From Clostridium weizhouense (lineage in GTDB: Bacteria > Bacillota > Clostridia > Clostridiales > Clostridiaceae): DNA of 64,000 nucleotides. Both the position numbers and the translations under genes were made by a program. Location: assembly GCF_019431045.1 (NCBI RefSeq), contig NZ_JAHXPT010000011.1, positions 108,579 to 172,578 on the forward strand. Reading direction: 5' to 3'. Below the pieces are notes generated by a model. That model was not told the origin of the DNA and did not search any database. It saw only the letters and a list, made by a program, of their open reading frames with translations. Of this stretch, positions 44,341-55,485 are shown one piece after another. Numbering within the stretch: the stretch's first letter is position 1; each line of letters begins with the position of its first letter.

Positions 44341-46734
44341 ATGCAATATGAATTAAATGTAAATTCATATAAAAAAACAGAGGGAACTAATAAAACGAAA
44401 AAAAACGTTTTTATAAAGACAGAATCTGTAAGGTTAGTATTTATATTAATGGGAGGCATATTATTATCTAGAGTAACTTTGCTATTAAGTCAAAATAATG
44501 CTACTGGAATTGCTCCTTTTGGTATAGCGTATTTAATAGCTATTGGAATGAAAAATAATAGAATTAAAACATTAATTGCTACATTAGGAGTTGGGATTGG
44601 ATATTTTACAATAAATTCAACATTAGTTAATGGATTTTCTTATATAATAGCAATAGGAATGTTAACGATTTATTATGAGATATTAAATAGAAGTGAAAAA
44701 AAGAAAAAGACTATTATAAGTTTTAGTATTACTTTTTTGAGTTTTTTAATATATGGATTTTTGTTTAACAAATATGATATTGGAGTAAATAGTACATTAT
44801 CATTATTATATACTATAGCTGTAGTGCCGATATATTATATTATAAGATATTCAATATCTTGCTTGGAAGAAATTAATACTAATTACTTTTTTGCTTCAGA
44901 AGAAATTGTTAGTATTGCGATATTGTTTTGTTTATTTGTTGCTGGAGTAGGAAGTATATCTATACAAGATTATTCAATGAAAAATATTTTAGCACTAATA
45001 GTAGTTTTGATTATTGCATATATAGGTGGGGCAGCATACGGAGCTACAATGGGTGTAGTGATGGGAATAATATTAGGTTGTTCTTCAGAAAATATGATAA
45101 GTGCTATAGGATTTTATTCGATTGGCGGTTTGATAGTAGGAATATTTAAGGATACAGGAAAAATATTTTCAGTTCTTGCTGGTATAATAATGTATTTTGC
45201 GTTAGGTTTATACTCTGAGAGCATAACTTTAAAGATGATAGTTGAAGTTTCAGCATCATCATTAATATTTTTGTGTATACCGAAAAATATTTATAAAGAT
45301 ATAGAGGTTGAAATAAATACTGAAAGGAAAAGAGAAAATATAAATCAACTTCATTTAAATGCATTGAAAGAGGAGTTTTCTTTTAAATTAAGAGATTTAA
45401 CTCAAGTGTTAAATCAAGTATCTAAAACTTTAGATGATGTAGATACTAATAAAAACTTACTAATAAAAAATAAAAGTAGTGCTTTGGTTGAGCGTTTAGC
45501 TGATAGGGTGTGTATAAATTGTGAAAAAAAGAACTCATGTTGGAAAAGAGATTTTAATAATACATATCATTCTTTTCAAGGTTTAATAAAAAGTTGTGAA
45601 GAAAATAATGTACTTTTATCAAAATCTCTGGAAACAACTTGTGTGAAGGGCTTTACATTGTTAAAAAATGCAGAAGATATTGTTAATAATAATATAATTG
45701 ATACAAATATAAAAGAAAAATTAACAGAAGGGAGACAATTAGTATCATCGCATATAAATAATATTGCAATTAAGTTAGAAAATGTTTTAGATGAATTTAA
45801 AAGAGAGGTGACTATTTGTGAAGATTTGGAGAGAATAATAAAAAGGGGGTTGAACAAAAATTCTATTGAATACAGTGATATTTTTTGTTATACGGATAAA
45901 AATGGTAGAGTGAAAGTTAAACTAACAATAAAAAAATCTGAAGGGGCTGATTATTGTACAAAAAATTTAGTGCCAATTTTAAGTGATATTATGAGAATTC
46001 CTGTATGTATTGCAGAAGAGGCTTGTAATATTAATCAAGAAAGTCAAACTTGTACTATATTAATAGAAGAGATGCCAAGATATAATGTTATTTCTTATGC
46101 TGCAAGAGCGCCTAAAAATGGTGAAACACAAACTGGTGATAGTTACAGTTTTGGAAAGGTTAAGGATGGTACTTATTTAACTATATTAAGTGATGGGATG
46201 GGCTCAGGTCCAGAAGCAGGAAAGGAGAGTAGATCAACAGTAGATTTGGTAGAAAAATTTATAGAATCTGGATTTAATGAAGAAATGACTATTAATACAG
46301 TTAACTCTATTATGGGGATGAAATTTTCAGAAAGTGAAAAGTATGCTACTTTAGATTTAAGTACTATAGATTTATATAGTGGAGATGCTACATTTGTAAA
46401 AATAGGAGCAGTATATAGTTTTATAAAAAGGGGGGATGAAGTTAGTTTAGTTAATTCGAAAAATTTACCTTTTGGTCTTGTAGATGAGGTAGAGCTAGAT
46501 ATTATAAAAGAAGAACTTATGGCAGGAGATATAGTAGTAAATGTTAGTGATGGTATTTTGGATATAGATAAGTTGAATTCAGGTAATTTTATTTGGTTAC
46601 AAGAATATTTAAAAGACTGCTCTGGAGATCCTAGAGAATTATCAGAAAATATATTGCAAAAAGCTATTCAGTTAAGTGAAAATGTACTTAAAGATGATAT
46701 GACTGTAGTAGTTTCTAAAGTTTATGCTATTTAG
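44341..46734 (+). CDS. spoIIE: Stage II sporulation protein E (SpoIIE phosphatase)
   Basis: This 797-residue membrane phosphatase dephosphorylates SpoIIAA to activate sigma-F. About ten membrane helices span residues 25-325. A regulatory region with clustered cysteines follows (CINCEKKNSCW). The C-terminal PP2C domain has metal aspartates Asp600 (GDSYSF) and Asp618 (SDGMGSG), with DDMTVVV near the end. GGGGGAGAGG precedes the ATG. Position after the tRNA operon and before tilS matches other clostridia. Confidence 0.97.
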   Translation: MQYELNVNSYKKTEGTNKTKKNVFIKTESVRLVFILMGGILLSRVTLLLSQNNATGIAPFGIAYLIAIGMKNNRIKTLIATLGVGIGYFTINSTLVNGFSYIIAIGMLTIYYEILNRSEKKKKTIISFSITFLSFLIYGFLFNKYDIGVNSTLSLLYTIAVVPIYYIIRYSISCLEEINTNYFFASEEIVSIAILFCLFVAGVGSISIQDYSMKNILALIVVLIIAYIGGAAYGATMGVVMGIILGCSSENMISAIGFYSIGGLIVGIFKDTGKIFSVLAGIIMYFALGLYSESITLKMIVEVSASSLIFLCIPKNIYKDIEVEINTERKRENINQLHLNALKEEFSFKLRDLTQVLNQVSKTLDDVDTNKNLLIKNKSSALVERLADRVCINCEKKNSCWKRDFNNTYHSFQGLIKSCEENNVLLSKSLETTCVKGFTLLKNAEDIVNNNIIDTNIKEKLTEGRQLVSSHINNIAIKLENVLDEFKREVTICEDLERIIKRGLNKNSIEYSDIFCYTDKNGRVKVKLTIKKSEGADYCTKNLVPILSDIMRIPVCIAEEACNINQESQTCTILIEEMPRYNVISYAARAPKNGETQTGDSYSFGKVKDGTYLTILSDGMGSGPEAGKESRSTVDLVEKFIESGFNEEMTINTVNSIMGMKFSESEKYATLDLSTIDLYSGDATFVKIGAVYSFIKRGDEVSLVNSKNLPFGLVDEVELDIIKEELMAGDIVVNVSDGILDIDKLNSGNFIWLQEYLKDCSGDPRELSENILQKAIQLSENVLKDDMTVVVSKVYAI

Positions 46735-46737
46735 CTT

Positions 46738-46772
46738 GTAAAACTGCTGTATTATTACAGCAGTTTTTGTTA
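46738..46772 (+). terminator. Terminator after spoIIE
   Basis: AAACTGCTGT pairs with ACAGCAGTTT, then TTGTT. Confidence 0.9.
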
Positions 46773-46866
46773 ATGAATGAACTTTATTGAAACTTATATA
46801 TTTACATTTAAAATAAATATAAGGTATTATAATATATGTTATATAAATAATTAGGAAGTGTTGATT

Positions 46867-48267
46867 TTGAATAAAAAAGTATTATCTTATATTAAGGATA
46901 ATAAATTAATCAAGAATGGGGACAAAATATTAGTAGCCTTTTCAGGAGGCCCAGATTCTTTATGTCTTTTAAATATTTTGATTGAATTGAAGAATAAGTT
47001 AAATATAAAAATAGGTGCTGCTCATTTAAACCATCTTTTAAGAGGAAAAGATGCTTTTAAAGATGAAGAGTTTGTAAAAAACATATGTGAAGAGAATGAT
47101 ATACCTTGTTATATTAAAAGAGTAGATATAAACAAGTATGCAAAAGAATATAGATTATCTTCAGAAATGGCTGGTAGAAATGCTAGATATGATTTTTTTC
47201 AAGAAATTCTAGATAGTAAAGATTTTAATAAAATTGCTACAGCTCATAATGCTAATGATCAGGCTGAAACCATTTTATTTAGATTGATAAGAGGTACTGG
47301 TCTTGAAGGTTTAGGTGGAATTAAGGTATGCAGAGAAAATAAAATAATAAGACCGATATTATGTTTATCAAGAAAAGAAGTAGAACAATATATATTAGAT
47401 AAGAAATTAAATCCTAGAATAGATAAAACAAATTTTGAAAAAATTTATAATAGAAATAAAATAAGATTAGATATTATTCCATATATAAAACAAAATTTTA
47501 ATGAAGATATAGTACAGACTTTAAATCGAATGTCTTTATTAATACAAAAGGATAATGCTTTTATTGAGAGAATAGCATTAAAAGCTTATAATAAATATTG
47601 TAATAGAATAGATGGTGATTTCTTATTAAATAAAGAATTATTTAGTGAAGAAGATTCAATAATTACAAGAGTAGTAAGAAAGGCATTAGTGGAAATTTCT
47701 GAGTCATGTTATGATTTTGAAATGAAACATATATATGATATTTTAGAACTTTTTAAAAAAGAAACTGGAAAAGTTATAGATTTACCTAAAAGCATTTGTG
47801 CTGAAAATATTTATGGCGATATAAAGTTAAGAAAAAATTTAAAAAATAGAGTTATAAGTATTAAAAATGAAATTAAATTAAATAAAAATGATTTACAGAA
47901 TAAAATAATAGAGTTTAATGGATACAATATTAAGATGTCTATTCTTGCAAATACATCAAGTGATGAATTGAATTTAAATGAATCTAATTTAATTAAATAT
48001 TTTAATTTTGATAAGATAGATTCAATTATTTCAGTAAGAACTAGATTAGTGGGAGATAAATTTATGCCTTTGGGTATGAAAGGAAAGAAAAAAATAAAAG
48101 ATATATTTATAGATATGAAAATACCAAAAGAAGATAGAGATAATATCCCATTAATATGTTTTGATAATAATATTGCATGGATTGCTACTTTAAGAGTAGC
48201 AGAAAATTATAAAGTTACAAAAAATACTAAAAATATATTAAAAATAGTGGTTGAAAGAAAGGAATAA
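46867..48267 (+). CDS. tilS: tRNA(Ile)-lysidine synthase
   Basis: This 466-residue N-type ATP pyrophosphatase makes lysidine at C34 of tRNA-Ile2 so that it reads AUA. The P-loop is SGGPDS at residues 26-31; HLNHLLRG and ATAHNANDQAETILFRLIRGTGLEG follow, and a C-terminal substrate domain is present. AGGAAGTG (46853-46860) favours TTG 46867; GTG 46858 and TTG 46861 lie within or too near the ribosome site. hpt starts two bases after the stop. Confidence 0.96.
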   Translation: MNKKVLSYIKDNKLIKNGDKILVAFSGGPDSLCLLNILIELKNKLNIKIGAAHLNHLLRGKDAFKDEEFVKNICEENDIPCYIKRVDINKYAKEYRLSSEMAGRNARYDFFQEILDSKDFNKIATAHNANDQAETILFRLIRGTGLEGLGGIKVCRENKIIRPILCLSRKEVEQYILDKKLNPRIDKTNFEKIYNRNKIRLDIIPYIKQNFNEDIVQTLNRMSLLIQKDNAFIERIALKAYNKYCNRIDGDFLLNKELFSEEDSIITRVVRKALVEISESCYDFEMKHIYDILELFKKETGKVIDLPKSICAENIYGDIKLRKNLKNRVISIKNEIKLNKNDLQNKIIEFNGYNIKMSILANTSSDELNLNESNLIKYFNFDKIDSIISVRTRLVGDKFMPLGMKGKKKIKDIFIDMKIPKEDRDNIPLICFDNNIAWIATLRVAENYKVTKNTKNILKIVVERKE

Positions 48268-48268
48268 G

Positions 48269-48811
48269 ATGATGAGAGAGGATATACAAGAGATATTATT
48301 TAGCGAAGAAGCTTTAAATGAGAAAATTAAAGAAATTGCAGGGAGAATAAACAAGGATTATAATGGCAAAGATTTATTAATAGTTGGTATACTTAAAGGA
48401 TCAGTAGTATTTGCAGCTGAACTAATTAAAAATATATCAATTCCTTGTGAAATAGACTTTATGGCCGTATCAAGTTACGGTAATTCAACAGAAAGTTCTG
48501 GAGTTGTAAGAATTTTAAAAGATTTAGATCATAGTATTGAAGGAAAAGACATTCTTTTAGTAGAAGATATAGTAGATAGTGGAGTTACACTTGGTTATTT
48601 ACTTAAATATTTAAAAGCAAGAAAGGCTAATAGTATAGAAATAGTTTCTTTATTAAATAAATCAGCAAGAAGAAAAATTGAATTAGATGTAAAATACATA
48701 GGATTTGAGGTTCCAGATGAGTTTATAGTTGGTTATGGAATTGACTATGCTGAAAAATATAGAAATTTACCTTTCATAGGTATTTTAAAACCTGAAGTGT
48801 ATGAAAAATAG
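48269..48811 (+). CDS. hpt: Hypoxanthine phosphoribosyltransferase
   Basis: This 180-residue purine-salvage enzyme joins PRPP with hypoxanthine or guanine. The PRPP loop is LLVEDIVDSGVTL with Glu99 and Asp100. The flexible loop SSYGNSTESSG and VGYGIDYAEKYRNLP are typical. AAAGGA lies before two adjacent ATGs (48269, 48272); either may be used. The tilS-hpt-ftsH order is conserved in Firmicutes. Confidence 0.97.
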   Translation: MMREDIQEILFSEEALNEKIKEIAGRINKDYNGKDLLIVGILKGSVVFAAELIKNISIPCEIDFMAVSSYGNSTESSGVVRILKDLDHSIEGKDILLVEDIVDSGVTLGYLLKYLKARKANSIEIVSLLNKSARRKIELDVKYIGFEVPDEFIVGYGIDYAEKYRNLPFIGILKPEVYEK

Positions 48812-48884
48812 ATTTTACAATTTATTGTAATAAAAGTATCCCTATGGTAAAATTAAAATCATGTAGAAGAAAGGGGGGCCTTGA

Positions 48885-50693
48885 ATGAAGAAATATTCAA
48901 GTGCAGCTTTATGGACAGTAATTTCAATCATGCTTTTTTTAGCATCTGTTGCTATGTGGCAAACAGGTAAAAGTTCGGACAATATACCATATAGTTCGTT
49001 TCAGCAAAAGTGGAGTGAAAATCAAATAGAGAGCATTGTTGTTAAAGAAGATAAGATGACTGTTGAAGGTAAGACTAGAGATAATAAAAGTTTTGTTACT
49101 TATATTCCAGATGAAGTTATTACAACTTTAATTAAAGAAGAACCTAAATCAGATATAAGAATAAGCTTTGAACAGCCCTCAAATAGTGGCATGTGGCTTA
49201 CTACATTAATACCTAGTGTCTTGTTAGTTGTAGTATTTTTAGTATTTTTATTTGTATTTACTCAACAATCACAAGGTGGTAGTAGTGGAAGAGGAGTTAT
49301 GAATTTTGGAAAAAGTAAAGCTAAAATGGCTACTCCAGATTCACAAAAGGTTACTTTTAAAGATGTTGCAGGTGCAGATGAAGAAAAAGCTGAATTAGAA
49401 GAAATAGTCGATTTCTTAAAAAATCCAGTAAGATATATTGATATAGGTGCAAGGATACCTAAAGGTGTATTATTAGTAGGTCCTCCAGGAACAGGTAAGA
49501 CTTTACTTGCGAAAGCTGTATCAGGTGAAGCAGGAGTTCCTTTCTTTAGTATTTCAGGATCTGATTTTGTAGAAATGTTTGTAGGAGTTGGAGCATCAAG
49601 GGTTAGAAGTTTATTTGAAGATGCTAAGAAAAATGCTCCATGTTTAATTTTTATTGATGAAATTGATGCAGTAGGAAGACAAAGAGGTGCTGGTCTTGGT
49701 GGGGGACATGATGAAAGAGAACAAACATTAAATCAGCTTCTAGTTGAAATGGATGGTTTTGGTGCTAATGAAGGAATTATAATGATTGCAGCAACTAATA
49801 GACCAGATATTTTAGATCCAGCATTATTAAGACCAGGTAGATTTGATAGACAGGTACTTGTCGGAATCCCAGATGTTAAGGGTAGAGAGCAAATACTTAA
49901 GGTTCATACAAAAAAGAAGCCGCTTGAGGAAAATGTTGAATTAAAAGTATTAGCAAAAAGAACACCAGGATTTTCAGGAGCAGATTTAGAAAATTTGGCA
50001 AATGAAGCGGCATTACTTGCAGTAAGAAGAGATAAAAAGAAAATTTCAATGCAAGAAATGGAAGAAGCAATAACCAGAGTAATTGCAGGACCTGAGAAAA
50101 AAAGTAAAGTAATAACTGAACATGATAAAAAATTAACAGCATATCATGAAGCAGGTCATGCAGTTGTTATGAAGTTATTACCAAATTCAGATAAGGTTCA
50201 TGAAATAAGTATAATTCCAAGAGGGAGAGCTGGTGGATACACTATGCAATTACCTAATGAAGATACTTCGTATACTTCAAAGTCTAAACTTAAGAATGAT
50301 ATGATTGGTCTTCTAGGAGGAAGAGTTGCTGAAAAGTTAATCCTTGGTGATATAAGTACTGGAGCTAAAAATGATATAGATAGAGCAAGTGCAATAGCAA
50401 GAAGTATGGTTATGGAATATGGTATGAGTGATAAAATTGGTACTATATCTTATGGTGGAGATAATGACAATGAAGTATTCTTAGGAAGAAATCTAGGAAA
50501 AGGAAGAAACTTTAGTGAAGAAATCAGTGCAAAGATAGATAAAGAAATAAAAGATTTTATTGATGAAGCATATTCAAAAGCAGAAACCTTATTAAAAGAA
50601 AATATGAATAAATTGCATGCAGTTGCAGCTGCTTTACTTGAAAAAGAAAAAATTGAAGGAAAAGAATTTGAAGAGATTTTCCAAAATAATTAA
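48885..50693 (+). CDS. ftsH: ATP-dependent zinc metalloprotease FtsH
   Basis: This 602-residue membrane-anchored hexameric protease has two helices (about 8-24 and 105-127). The AAA module has Walker A GPPGTGKT at 199-206 and the pore motif [14 protein letters not shown]. The zinc site is H421-E-A-G-H425. It degrades membrane and regulatory proteins and affects sporulation. AAAGGGGGG precedes the ATG. The length is slightly short because the tail past the protease domain is brief. Confidence 0.98.
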   Translation: MKKYSSAALWTVISIMLFLASVAMWQTGKSSDNIPYSSFQQKWSENQIESIVVKEDKMTVEGKTRDNKSFVTYIPDEVITTLIKEEPKSDIRISFEQPSNSGMWLTTLIPSVLLVVVFLVFLFVFTQQSQGGSSGRGVMNFGKSKAKMATPDSQKVTFKDVAGADEEKAELEEIVDFLKNPVRYIDIGARIPKGVLLVGPPGTGKTLLAKAVSGEAGVPFFSISGSDFVEMFVGVGASRVRSLFEDAKKNAPCLIFIDEIDAVGRQRGAGLGGGHDEREQTLNQLLVEMDGFGANEGIIMIAATNRPDILDPALLRPGRFDRQVLVGIPDVKGREQILKVHTKKKPLEENVELKVLAKRTPGFSGADLENLANEAALLAVRRDKKKISMQEMEEAITRVIAGPEKKSKVITEHDKKLTAYHEAGHAVVMKLLPNSDKVHEISIIPRGRAGGYTMQLPNEDTSYTSKSKLKNDMIGLLGGRVAEKLILGDISTGAKNDIDRASAIARSMVMEYGMSDKIGTISYGGDNDNEVFLGRNLGKGRNFSEEISAKIDKEIKDFIDEAYSKAETLLKENMNKLHAVAAALLEKEKIEGKEFEEIFQNN

Positions 50694-50694
50694 A

Positions 50695-50740
50695 AATAAG
50701 CCTTTAAAAGAGATAAGTCTTTTAAAGGCTTATTTTGTTT
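50695..50740 (+). terminator. Terminator after ftsH
   Basis: AATAAGCCTTTAAAAG pairs with CTTTTAAAGGCTTATT (16 bp), then TTGTTT. Confidence 0.92.
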
Positions 50741-50804
50741 ATATGATAGTGAAATTTTATTTAATTATTGGATAAAATATAATTATAAATATATACTATT
50801 CAAA

Positions 50805-50848
50805 TCATACGAACGTTAACATACTAAAACGAATAAAAGTTCGAAAAA
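50805..50848 (+). promoter_or_regulatory. Paired inverted PurBoxes before fhs
   Basis: CGAAC (50810-50814) and its inverted partner GTTCG (50839-50843) are 24 bases apart, each in an AT-rich context. This fits the two inverted boxes bound by Bacillus-type PurR. purR is in the same window. Confidence 0.6.
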
Positions 50849-50933
50849 ACTTTTACCTTTAGTAGTAAAATGATATAATAGGTTTAATTATTGTGTTTTA
50901 ATAAATAATTTATAAATAATTAGGGGGATTTTT

Positions 50934-52604
50934 ATGAAAAGTGATATTCAAATTGCTCAAGAAGCTAAAATGGAATCAATAAAAAATATAGCAGAGAAGT
51001 TAGGATTATATGAAGATGATCTTGAATACTATGGTAAATATAAATGTAAAATTTCTTTAAATGTATATGATAAATTAAAGAATAAAGAAGACGGGAAATT
51101 AGTTTTAGTTACTGCTATAAATCCTACTCCAGCAGGGGAAGGAAAATCGACTGTAACAGTAGGGCTTGGTCAAGCGCTAAATAAGATGGGCAAAAATGCA
51201 GTCATAGCTTTAAGAGAGCCTTCTTTAGGACCTGTATTTGGAATAAAAGGTGGGGCAGCCGGTGGAGGATATGCACAAGTAGTTCCTATGGAGGATATTA
51301 ATCTTCATTTTACTGGAGATATGCATGCAATAACATCAGCAAATAATTTATTATCAGCAGCAATAGATAATCATATACATCAAGGTAATGTTTTAAGAAT
51401 AGATTCAAGAAGAATAATTTTTAAAAGAGTTATAGATATGAATGATAGAGCATTAAGAAAGATTATTGTGGGTATGGGCGGCAAAATAAATGGTTTTGTT
51501 AGAGAAGATGGTTTTACTATAACAGTTGCTTCTGAAATTATGGCAATACTATGCTTAGCTACTAATTTAGAAGATTTAAAAAATAGAATGGGTAATATTT
51601 TAGTTGCATATGACTTAGATGGTAATCCTGTTTATGCAAAACAATTAGAAATTCAAGGTGCTATGGCTTTATTGATGAAAGATGCTATTAAGCCGAACTT
51701 AGTTCAAACATTAGAAAATACTCCAGCATTAATACATGGAGGACCTTTTGCTAATATAGCTCATGGATGTAACTCTATAATGGCAACTAAATTAGCTTTA
51801 AAATTAGGAGATATTGCAATAACAGAAGCTGGATTTGGCGCAGATTTAGGGGCAGAGAAATTCTTTGATATTAAATGTAGATATGGAGATTTAAAACCAT
51901 CATGTGTTGTAATAGTAGCAACGATTAGAGCTTTAAAGCATCATGGAGGAGTAACTAAAAATGAATTAAATACTCCTAATGTAGAGGCTTTAAAAGAAGG
52001 AGTAGCTAATTTAGAAAAACAAATAGAAAATATTAAGAAATTTAATGTAGAAGCGGTAGTAGCTATTAATAAGTTCATTACTGATAGCGATGAAGAAATA
52101 AAATTTATAAAAGACTTCTGTGATAAATTAGGAGTAAAGGTTGCACTTTCTGATGTTTGGGCAAAAGGCGGAGAAGGTGGAAGAGAATTAGGTGAAATAG
52201 TTTTAGATATTTTAGAAAAAGATAATTCGGATTTTAAGGTGATTTATGATATAGATAAAACTATTGAAGAGAAGGTATTAACTATAGCAAAAGAAATTTA
52301 TGGTGCAGATAGTGTTACATATAGCAATGATGCTAAAAAACAAATAAATGAATTAGTTAAGTTTGGTTTAGATAAATTACCTATATGTATGGCTAAAACA
52401 CAATATTCATTATCAGATAATCCTAACCTTTTAGCTAAGCCTAAAGGATTTAGTATAACAGTACAAGAAGTAAGAGTGTCTAATGGTGCAGGATTTATAG
52501 TAGTTCAAACAGGTAATATAATGACAATGCCAGGATTACCAAAGGTTCCAGCAGCAAATAAGATGGATGTACTTAATGATGGAGAAATAATAGGATTATT
52601 TTAA
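50934..52604 (+). CDS. fhs: Formate--tetrahydrofolate ligase
   Basis: This 556-residue enzyme makes 10-formyl-tetrahydrofolate from formate, ATP and THF, supplying one-carbon units for purines. The P-loop TPAGEGKST is at residues 65-73, and the Wood-Ljungdahl-type family blocks [11 protein letters not shown] and [17 protein letters not shown] are present. TAGGGGGA precedes the ATG. Paired PurBoxes upstream suggest control by PurR, which makes sense for purine supply. It is monocistronic. Confidence 0.98.
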   Translation: MKSDIQIAQEAKMESIKNIAEKLGLYEDDLEYYGKYKCKISLNVYDKLKNKEDGKLVLVTAINPTPAGEGKSTVTVGLGQALNKMGKNAVIALREPSLGPVFGIKGGAAGGGYAQVVPMEDINLHFTGDMHAITSANNLLSAAIDNHIHQGNVLRIDSRRIIFKRVIDMNDRALRKIIVGMGGKINGFVREDGFTITVASEIMAILCLATNLEDLKNRMGNILVAYDLDGNPVYAKQLEIQGAMALLMKDAIKPNLVQTLENTPALIHGGPFANIAHGCNSIMATKLALKLGDIAITEAGFGADLGAEKFFDIKCRYGDLKPSCVVIVATIRALKHHGGVTKNELNTPNVEALKEGVANLEKQIENIKKFNVEAVVAINKFITDSDEEIKFIKDFCDKLGVKVALSDVWAKGGEGGRELGEIVLDILEKDNSDFKVIYDIDKTIEEKVLTIAKEIYGADSVTYSNDAKKQINELVKFGLDKLPICMAKTQYSLSDNPNLLAKPKGFSITVQEVRVSNGAGFIVVQTGNIMTMPGLPKVPAANKMDVLNDGEIIGLF

Positions 52605-52618
52605 TTTGTATGAAACCC

Positions 52619-52646
52619 TTGACAAATTAGCTTGAATTGTTAAAAT
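52619..52646 (+). promoter_or_regulatory. Promoter of coaX-dus
   Basis: TTGACA (52619-52624), 16 bases, then TAAAAT (52641-52646), starting just after the fhs stop. Confidence 0.6.
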
Positions 52647-52677
52647 TAAATTGTTATTTTGGAGTAAATTACTAAAT

Positions 52678-52703
52678 TAAGGCAGCTTTAGGGCTGCTTT
52701 TAA
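52678..52703 (+). terminator. Weak hairpin (terminator or attenuator) between fhs and coaX
   Basis: GCAGC pairs with GCTGC, then TTTTAAT. It lies downstream of the coaX promoter, so it may be leaky for both transcripts. Confidence 0.55.
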
Positions 52704-52725
52704 TATTATTAAGGTGGTGCTTTTA

Positions 52726-53499
52726 ATGATTTTACTTGTTGATGCAGGTAATACAAATATTGTTTTTGGGGTATATAAAGATAAGAAATATATAGCAAGT
52801 TGGCGTATTTCAACAGATGGTAATAAGACATCGGATGAATATAGCATACAAATAATGCAATTATTTAATCTAAGTAACCTTAATCCTAAAGATGTAAAAG
52901 GAATTATTGTTTCGTCAGTGGTTCCCAACATAATGCATTCTTTGGAAAATATGTTAAGAAGATGTTTTTGTGAAGAACCTATAATAGTAGGACCGGGTAT
53001 AAAAACAGGAATTAATATTAAATATGATAATCCTAAAGAGGTTGGAGCAGATAGAATTGTAAATGCTGTTGCAGCTTTTGAGATTTATAAAAAGCCAGTT
53101 ATAATTTTAGATTTTGGAACAGCTACAACATTCTGTGCTGTTACTGGAAATGGAGATTACTTAGGTGGATGTATATGTCCAGGACTTAGAATTGCCTCAG
53201 ATGCATTATTTGAGAGAGCAGCTAAACTTCCACGAGTAGAATTAGAAGTGCCAAAGAAAGTGATTTGTAAGAATACTGTATCAAGTATACAATCTGGTGT
53301 TTTATTTGGATATATAGGGCAAGTCGAATATATTGTAAAGAAAATGAAAGAAGAAATGAGCAATGGAGAAGAACCTTTTGTTATAGCAACAGGAGGGTTA
53401 GCTAATCTCATTGCTAATGAAACTAATGTTATAGATAAAGTAGACTCAGATTTAACTTTAGAAGGCTTAAAGATATTATATGAAAAGAATAAGGAGTAA
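52726..53499 (+). CDS. coaX: Type III pantothenate kinase
   Basis: This 257-residue ASKHA-fold enzyme catalyses the first step of coenzyme A synthesis. DAGNTN at 6-11, [11 protein letters not shown] and [11 protein letters not shown] form the nucleotide and metal sites, and GGCICPGL binds substrate. AAGGTGGTG selects ATG 52726 over GTG 52714, which is inside the ribosome site. The dus gene begins 7 bases after its stop. Confidence 0.97.
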   Translation: MILLVDAGNTNIVFGVYKDKKYIASWRISTDGNKTSDEYSIQIMQLFNLSNLNPKDVKGIIVSSVVPNIMHSLENMLRRCFCEEPIIVGPGIKTGINIKYDNPKEVGADRIVNAVAAFEIYKKPVIILDFGTATTFCAVTGNGDYLGGCICPGLRIASDALFERAAKLPRVELEVPKKVICKNTVSSIQSGVLFGYIGQVEYIVKKMKEEMSNGEEPFVIATGGLANLIANETNVIDKVDSDLTLEGLKILYEKNKE

Positions 53500-53506
53500 C
53501 TTATCG

Positions 53507-54472
53507 ATGAAAATAGGAAATCTAAGCTTTGAAAATAGTGTATTTTTAGCACCTATGGCAGGTGTTACAGATATTTCATTTAGGGGCCTTTGTAAAGAAA
53601 TGGGTTGTGAACTAGTTTATACAGAAATGGTAAGTGCAAAAGCTTTATATTATGGAAGTGAGAATACTAAAACGCTACTTAGAGTATCTGAAGAAGAATC
53701 TCCAGTAGCAGTCCAAATTTTTGGACGTGAACCTGAATTGATGGCGGAAATTTGTGAAAAGTATTTAAATCCAAGAGAAGATATATGTATTATAGATGTA
53801 AATATGGGGTGTCCAGCCCCTAAAATAGTAAAAAATAAAGAGGGTTCTGCACTTATGCTAGAGCCTAATTTAGCTTATGATATTATAAAATCTTTAAAAA
53901 AAGTTTCAAATAAGCCTGTAACTGTAAAGTTTAGAAAGGGATATGATGATGAACATATAAATGCAGTTGAATTTGGTAAAGCTATGGAAGAAGCAGGAGC
54001 TGATGCTATAGCTGTCCATGGACGTACAAGAAAACAGATGTATGAAGGTAAGGCAGATTGGAATATAATAAGAGAAGTTAAAAATGCTGTATCTGTTCCG
54101 GTAATAGGGAATGGAGATGTATTTTCTCCAGAAGATGCACTAAAAATGAAAGAGATTACTAATTGTGATGGAATAATGATTGCAAGAGGAAGTATGGGAA
54201 ACCCTTGGATATTTAAGCAAATAGGAGAAGTCTTAAAAGGAAATATAATAGAAGAAATATCTTATAAAGAAAAGATTGAAATGTGTATAAGGCATTATGA
54301 ACTAGCAATTAAAAATGATGGAGAATATAAAGCTATAAGAGAAATGAGAAAGCATGCCTCTTGGTATCTTAAAGGACTTCCAAAATCTACTGAAATTAGA
54401 AATGAAATTAATAGTATAAATGATAGTTTAAAAGTAATAGAAATTTTAAATACGTATAAAAATAATATATAG
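53507..54472 (+). CDS. dusB: tRNA-dihydrouridine synthase (DusB type)
   Basis: This 321-residue flavoenzyme reduces uridines in the tRNA D-loop. The TIM-barrel begins [18 protein letters not shown]. The catalytic Cys102 is in VNMGCPAPK, and [15 protein letters not shown] and [12 protein letters not shown] bind FMN. AAGGAG lies before ATG 53507; the open frame reaches into coaX but has no better start. It is cotranscribed with coaX. Confidence 0.96.
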   Translation: MKIGNLSFENSVFLAPMAGVTDISFRGLCKEMGCELVYTEMVSAKALYYGSENTKTLLRVSEEESPVAVQIFGREPELMAEICEKYLNPREDICIIDVNMGCPAPKIVKNKEGSALMLEPNLAYDIIKSLKKVSNKPVTVKFRKGYDDEHINAVEFGKAMEEAGADAIAVHGRTRKQMYEGKADWNIIREVKNAVSVPVIGNGDVFSPEDALKMKEITNCDGIMIARGSMGNPWIFKQIGEVLKGNIIEEISYKEKIEMCIRHYELAIKNDGEYKAIREMRKHASWYLKGLPKSTEIRNEINSINDSLKVIEILNTYKNNI

Positions 54473-54547
54473 AAGATATTTATGGCATTATTGTATATAT
54501 AGAAGAATACATATAGATTAACAATAATCTATGGAGTAAACAGTCTT

Positions 54548-55369
54548 ATGAAAACTATTTTTTATGTATCTTTAAAGAATGAACCTATTTATAATAAATA
54601 TACTTATTTAAATAGAATTGTTGATAAAATTAAAATAAAGAAAAATAAAGATATATATATTAAAGAGCTGGACATATGTATAAATAGAGTACAAATACCA
54701 GCTAATGTAAACAAAAATGCTTATAGTGATAATATATCAAAAGCTTTAAAGAGGTATTGTAATAAGGATGTTTATTTAAGTTTAAATGGTAATAGAATGT
54801 ATGATTTAAGATTTATGACTAAGTTTCAAAAAGATATTATTTCATATAGTATAGTGCAAAGTATTAGAATAATTTTAACTAATATGAATAAATCAATTAA
54901 AAGTGCTAATATTTTAATTGATGTTGATGATAAGCAATTTATTCGTAGTTTGCTTGAAGAACTTGCAAAAGAATGTAGAAATGTAGTTCTTTTGACCAAA
55001 GATTTGAATAAAATAGATAAAATAAGAGAACATATTATGAGTAACTATGGTTTAGCCATAGAAGTGGTATATAAAGAAGAGGCTATTAAAGATATAGATT
55101 TTATTATTACATCTAAGGACAATGAATATAGTTGTCCGAATGTGTGGTATATAAACAATTGTTTTATATCTAAACAAAAAGGAATACATGTTAATAATAT
55201 ACTTTATAAAGTTCCTTGGAATATATCATTAAAAAATATGCCACCACAATTAATAGGAGCTCTTGTAAAAAAAGAAAGAAATAAAACAATTTCAGAAATA
55301 TTAAATAGTAATGAAATTACATTAGAATCAATAAGAAATAATAATATTGAAATTGATTTAGTCAGGTAG
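54548..55369 (+). CDS. Unrecognised 273-residue protein between dusB and greA
   Basis: No family is recognised. It is basic, mostly soluble, and has no signal or membrane segment. The central part ANILIDVDDKQFIRSLLEELAKECRNVVLLTKDLNKIDKI alternates strand and helix like a Rossmann-type domain, but the glycine-rich loop of NAD binders is absent. A CxN...CxxxK stretch (SCPNVWYINNCFISKQKG) near residue 200 is notable. GGAG lies 11 bases before the ATG. Codon use matches the neighbours, so it looks native, and its place in the housekeeping cluster suggests a conserved clostridial role. Confidence 0.8.
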   Translation: MKTIFYVSLKNEPIYNKYTYLNRIVDKIKIKKNKDIYIKELDICINRVQIPANVNKNAYSDNISKALKRYCNKDVYLSLNGNRMYDLRFMTKFQKDIISYSIVQSIRIILTNMNKSIKSANILIDVDDKQFIRSLLEELAKECRNVVLLTKDLNKIDKIREHIMSNYGLAIEVVYKEEAIKDIDFIITSKDNEYSCPNVWYINNCFISKQKGIHVNNILYKVPWNISLKNMPPQLIGALVKKERNKTISEILNSNEITLESIRNNNIEIDLVR

Positions 55370-55377
55370 TCAGTTTG

Positions 55378-55406
55378 TTGACATATATGATAGGCTGATT
55401 TATAAT
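55378..55406 (+). promoter_or_regulatory. Consensus sigma-A promoter of greA
   Basis: TTGACA (55378-55383), 17 bases, then TATAAT (55401-55406). A 6-bp hairpin ATGCCT/AGGCAT (55429-55445) follows in the leader. Confidence 0.88.
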
Positions 55407-55485
55407 TAGTTAAATGATTTTGAGTAAAATGCCTGTTTTAGGCATATAAATATAAAAAATGAAGGTTATTGAAGGGGAGCAAGAT

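Noticed and set aside
53157..53552. 131-codon minus-strand frame across coaX and dusB
   Set aside because: It opposes two clear genes, has no ribosome site and shows no recognisable protein features.
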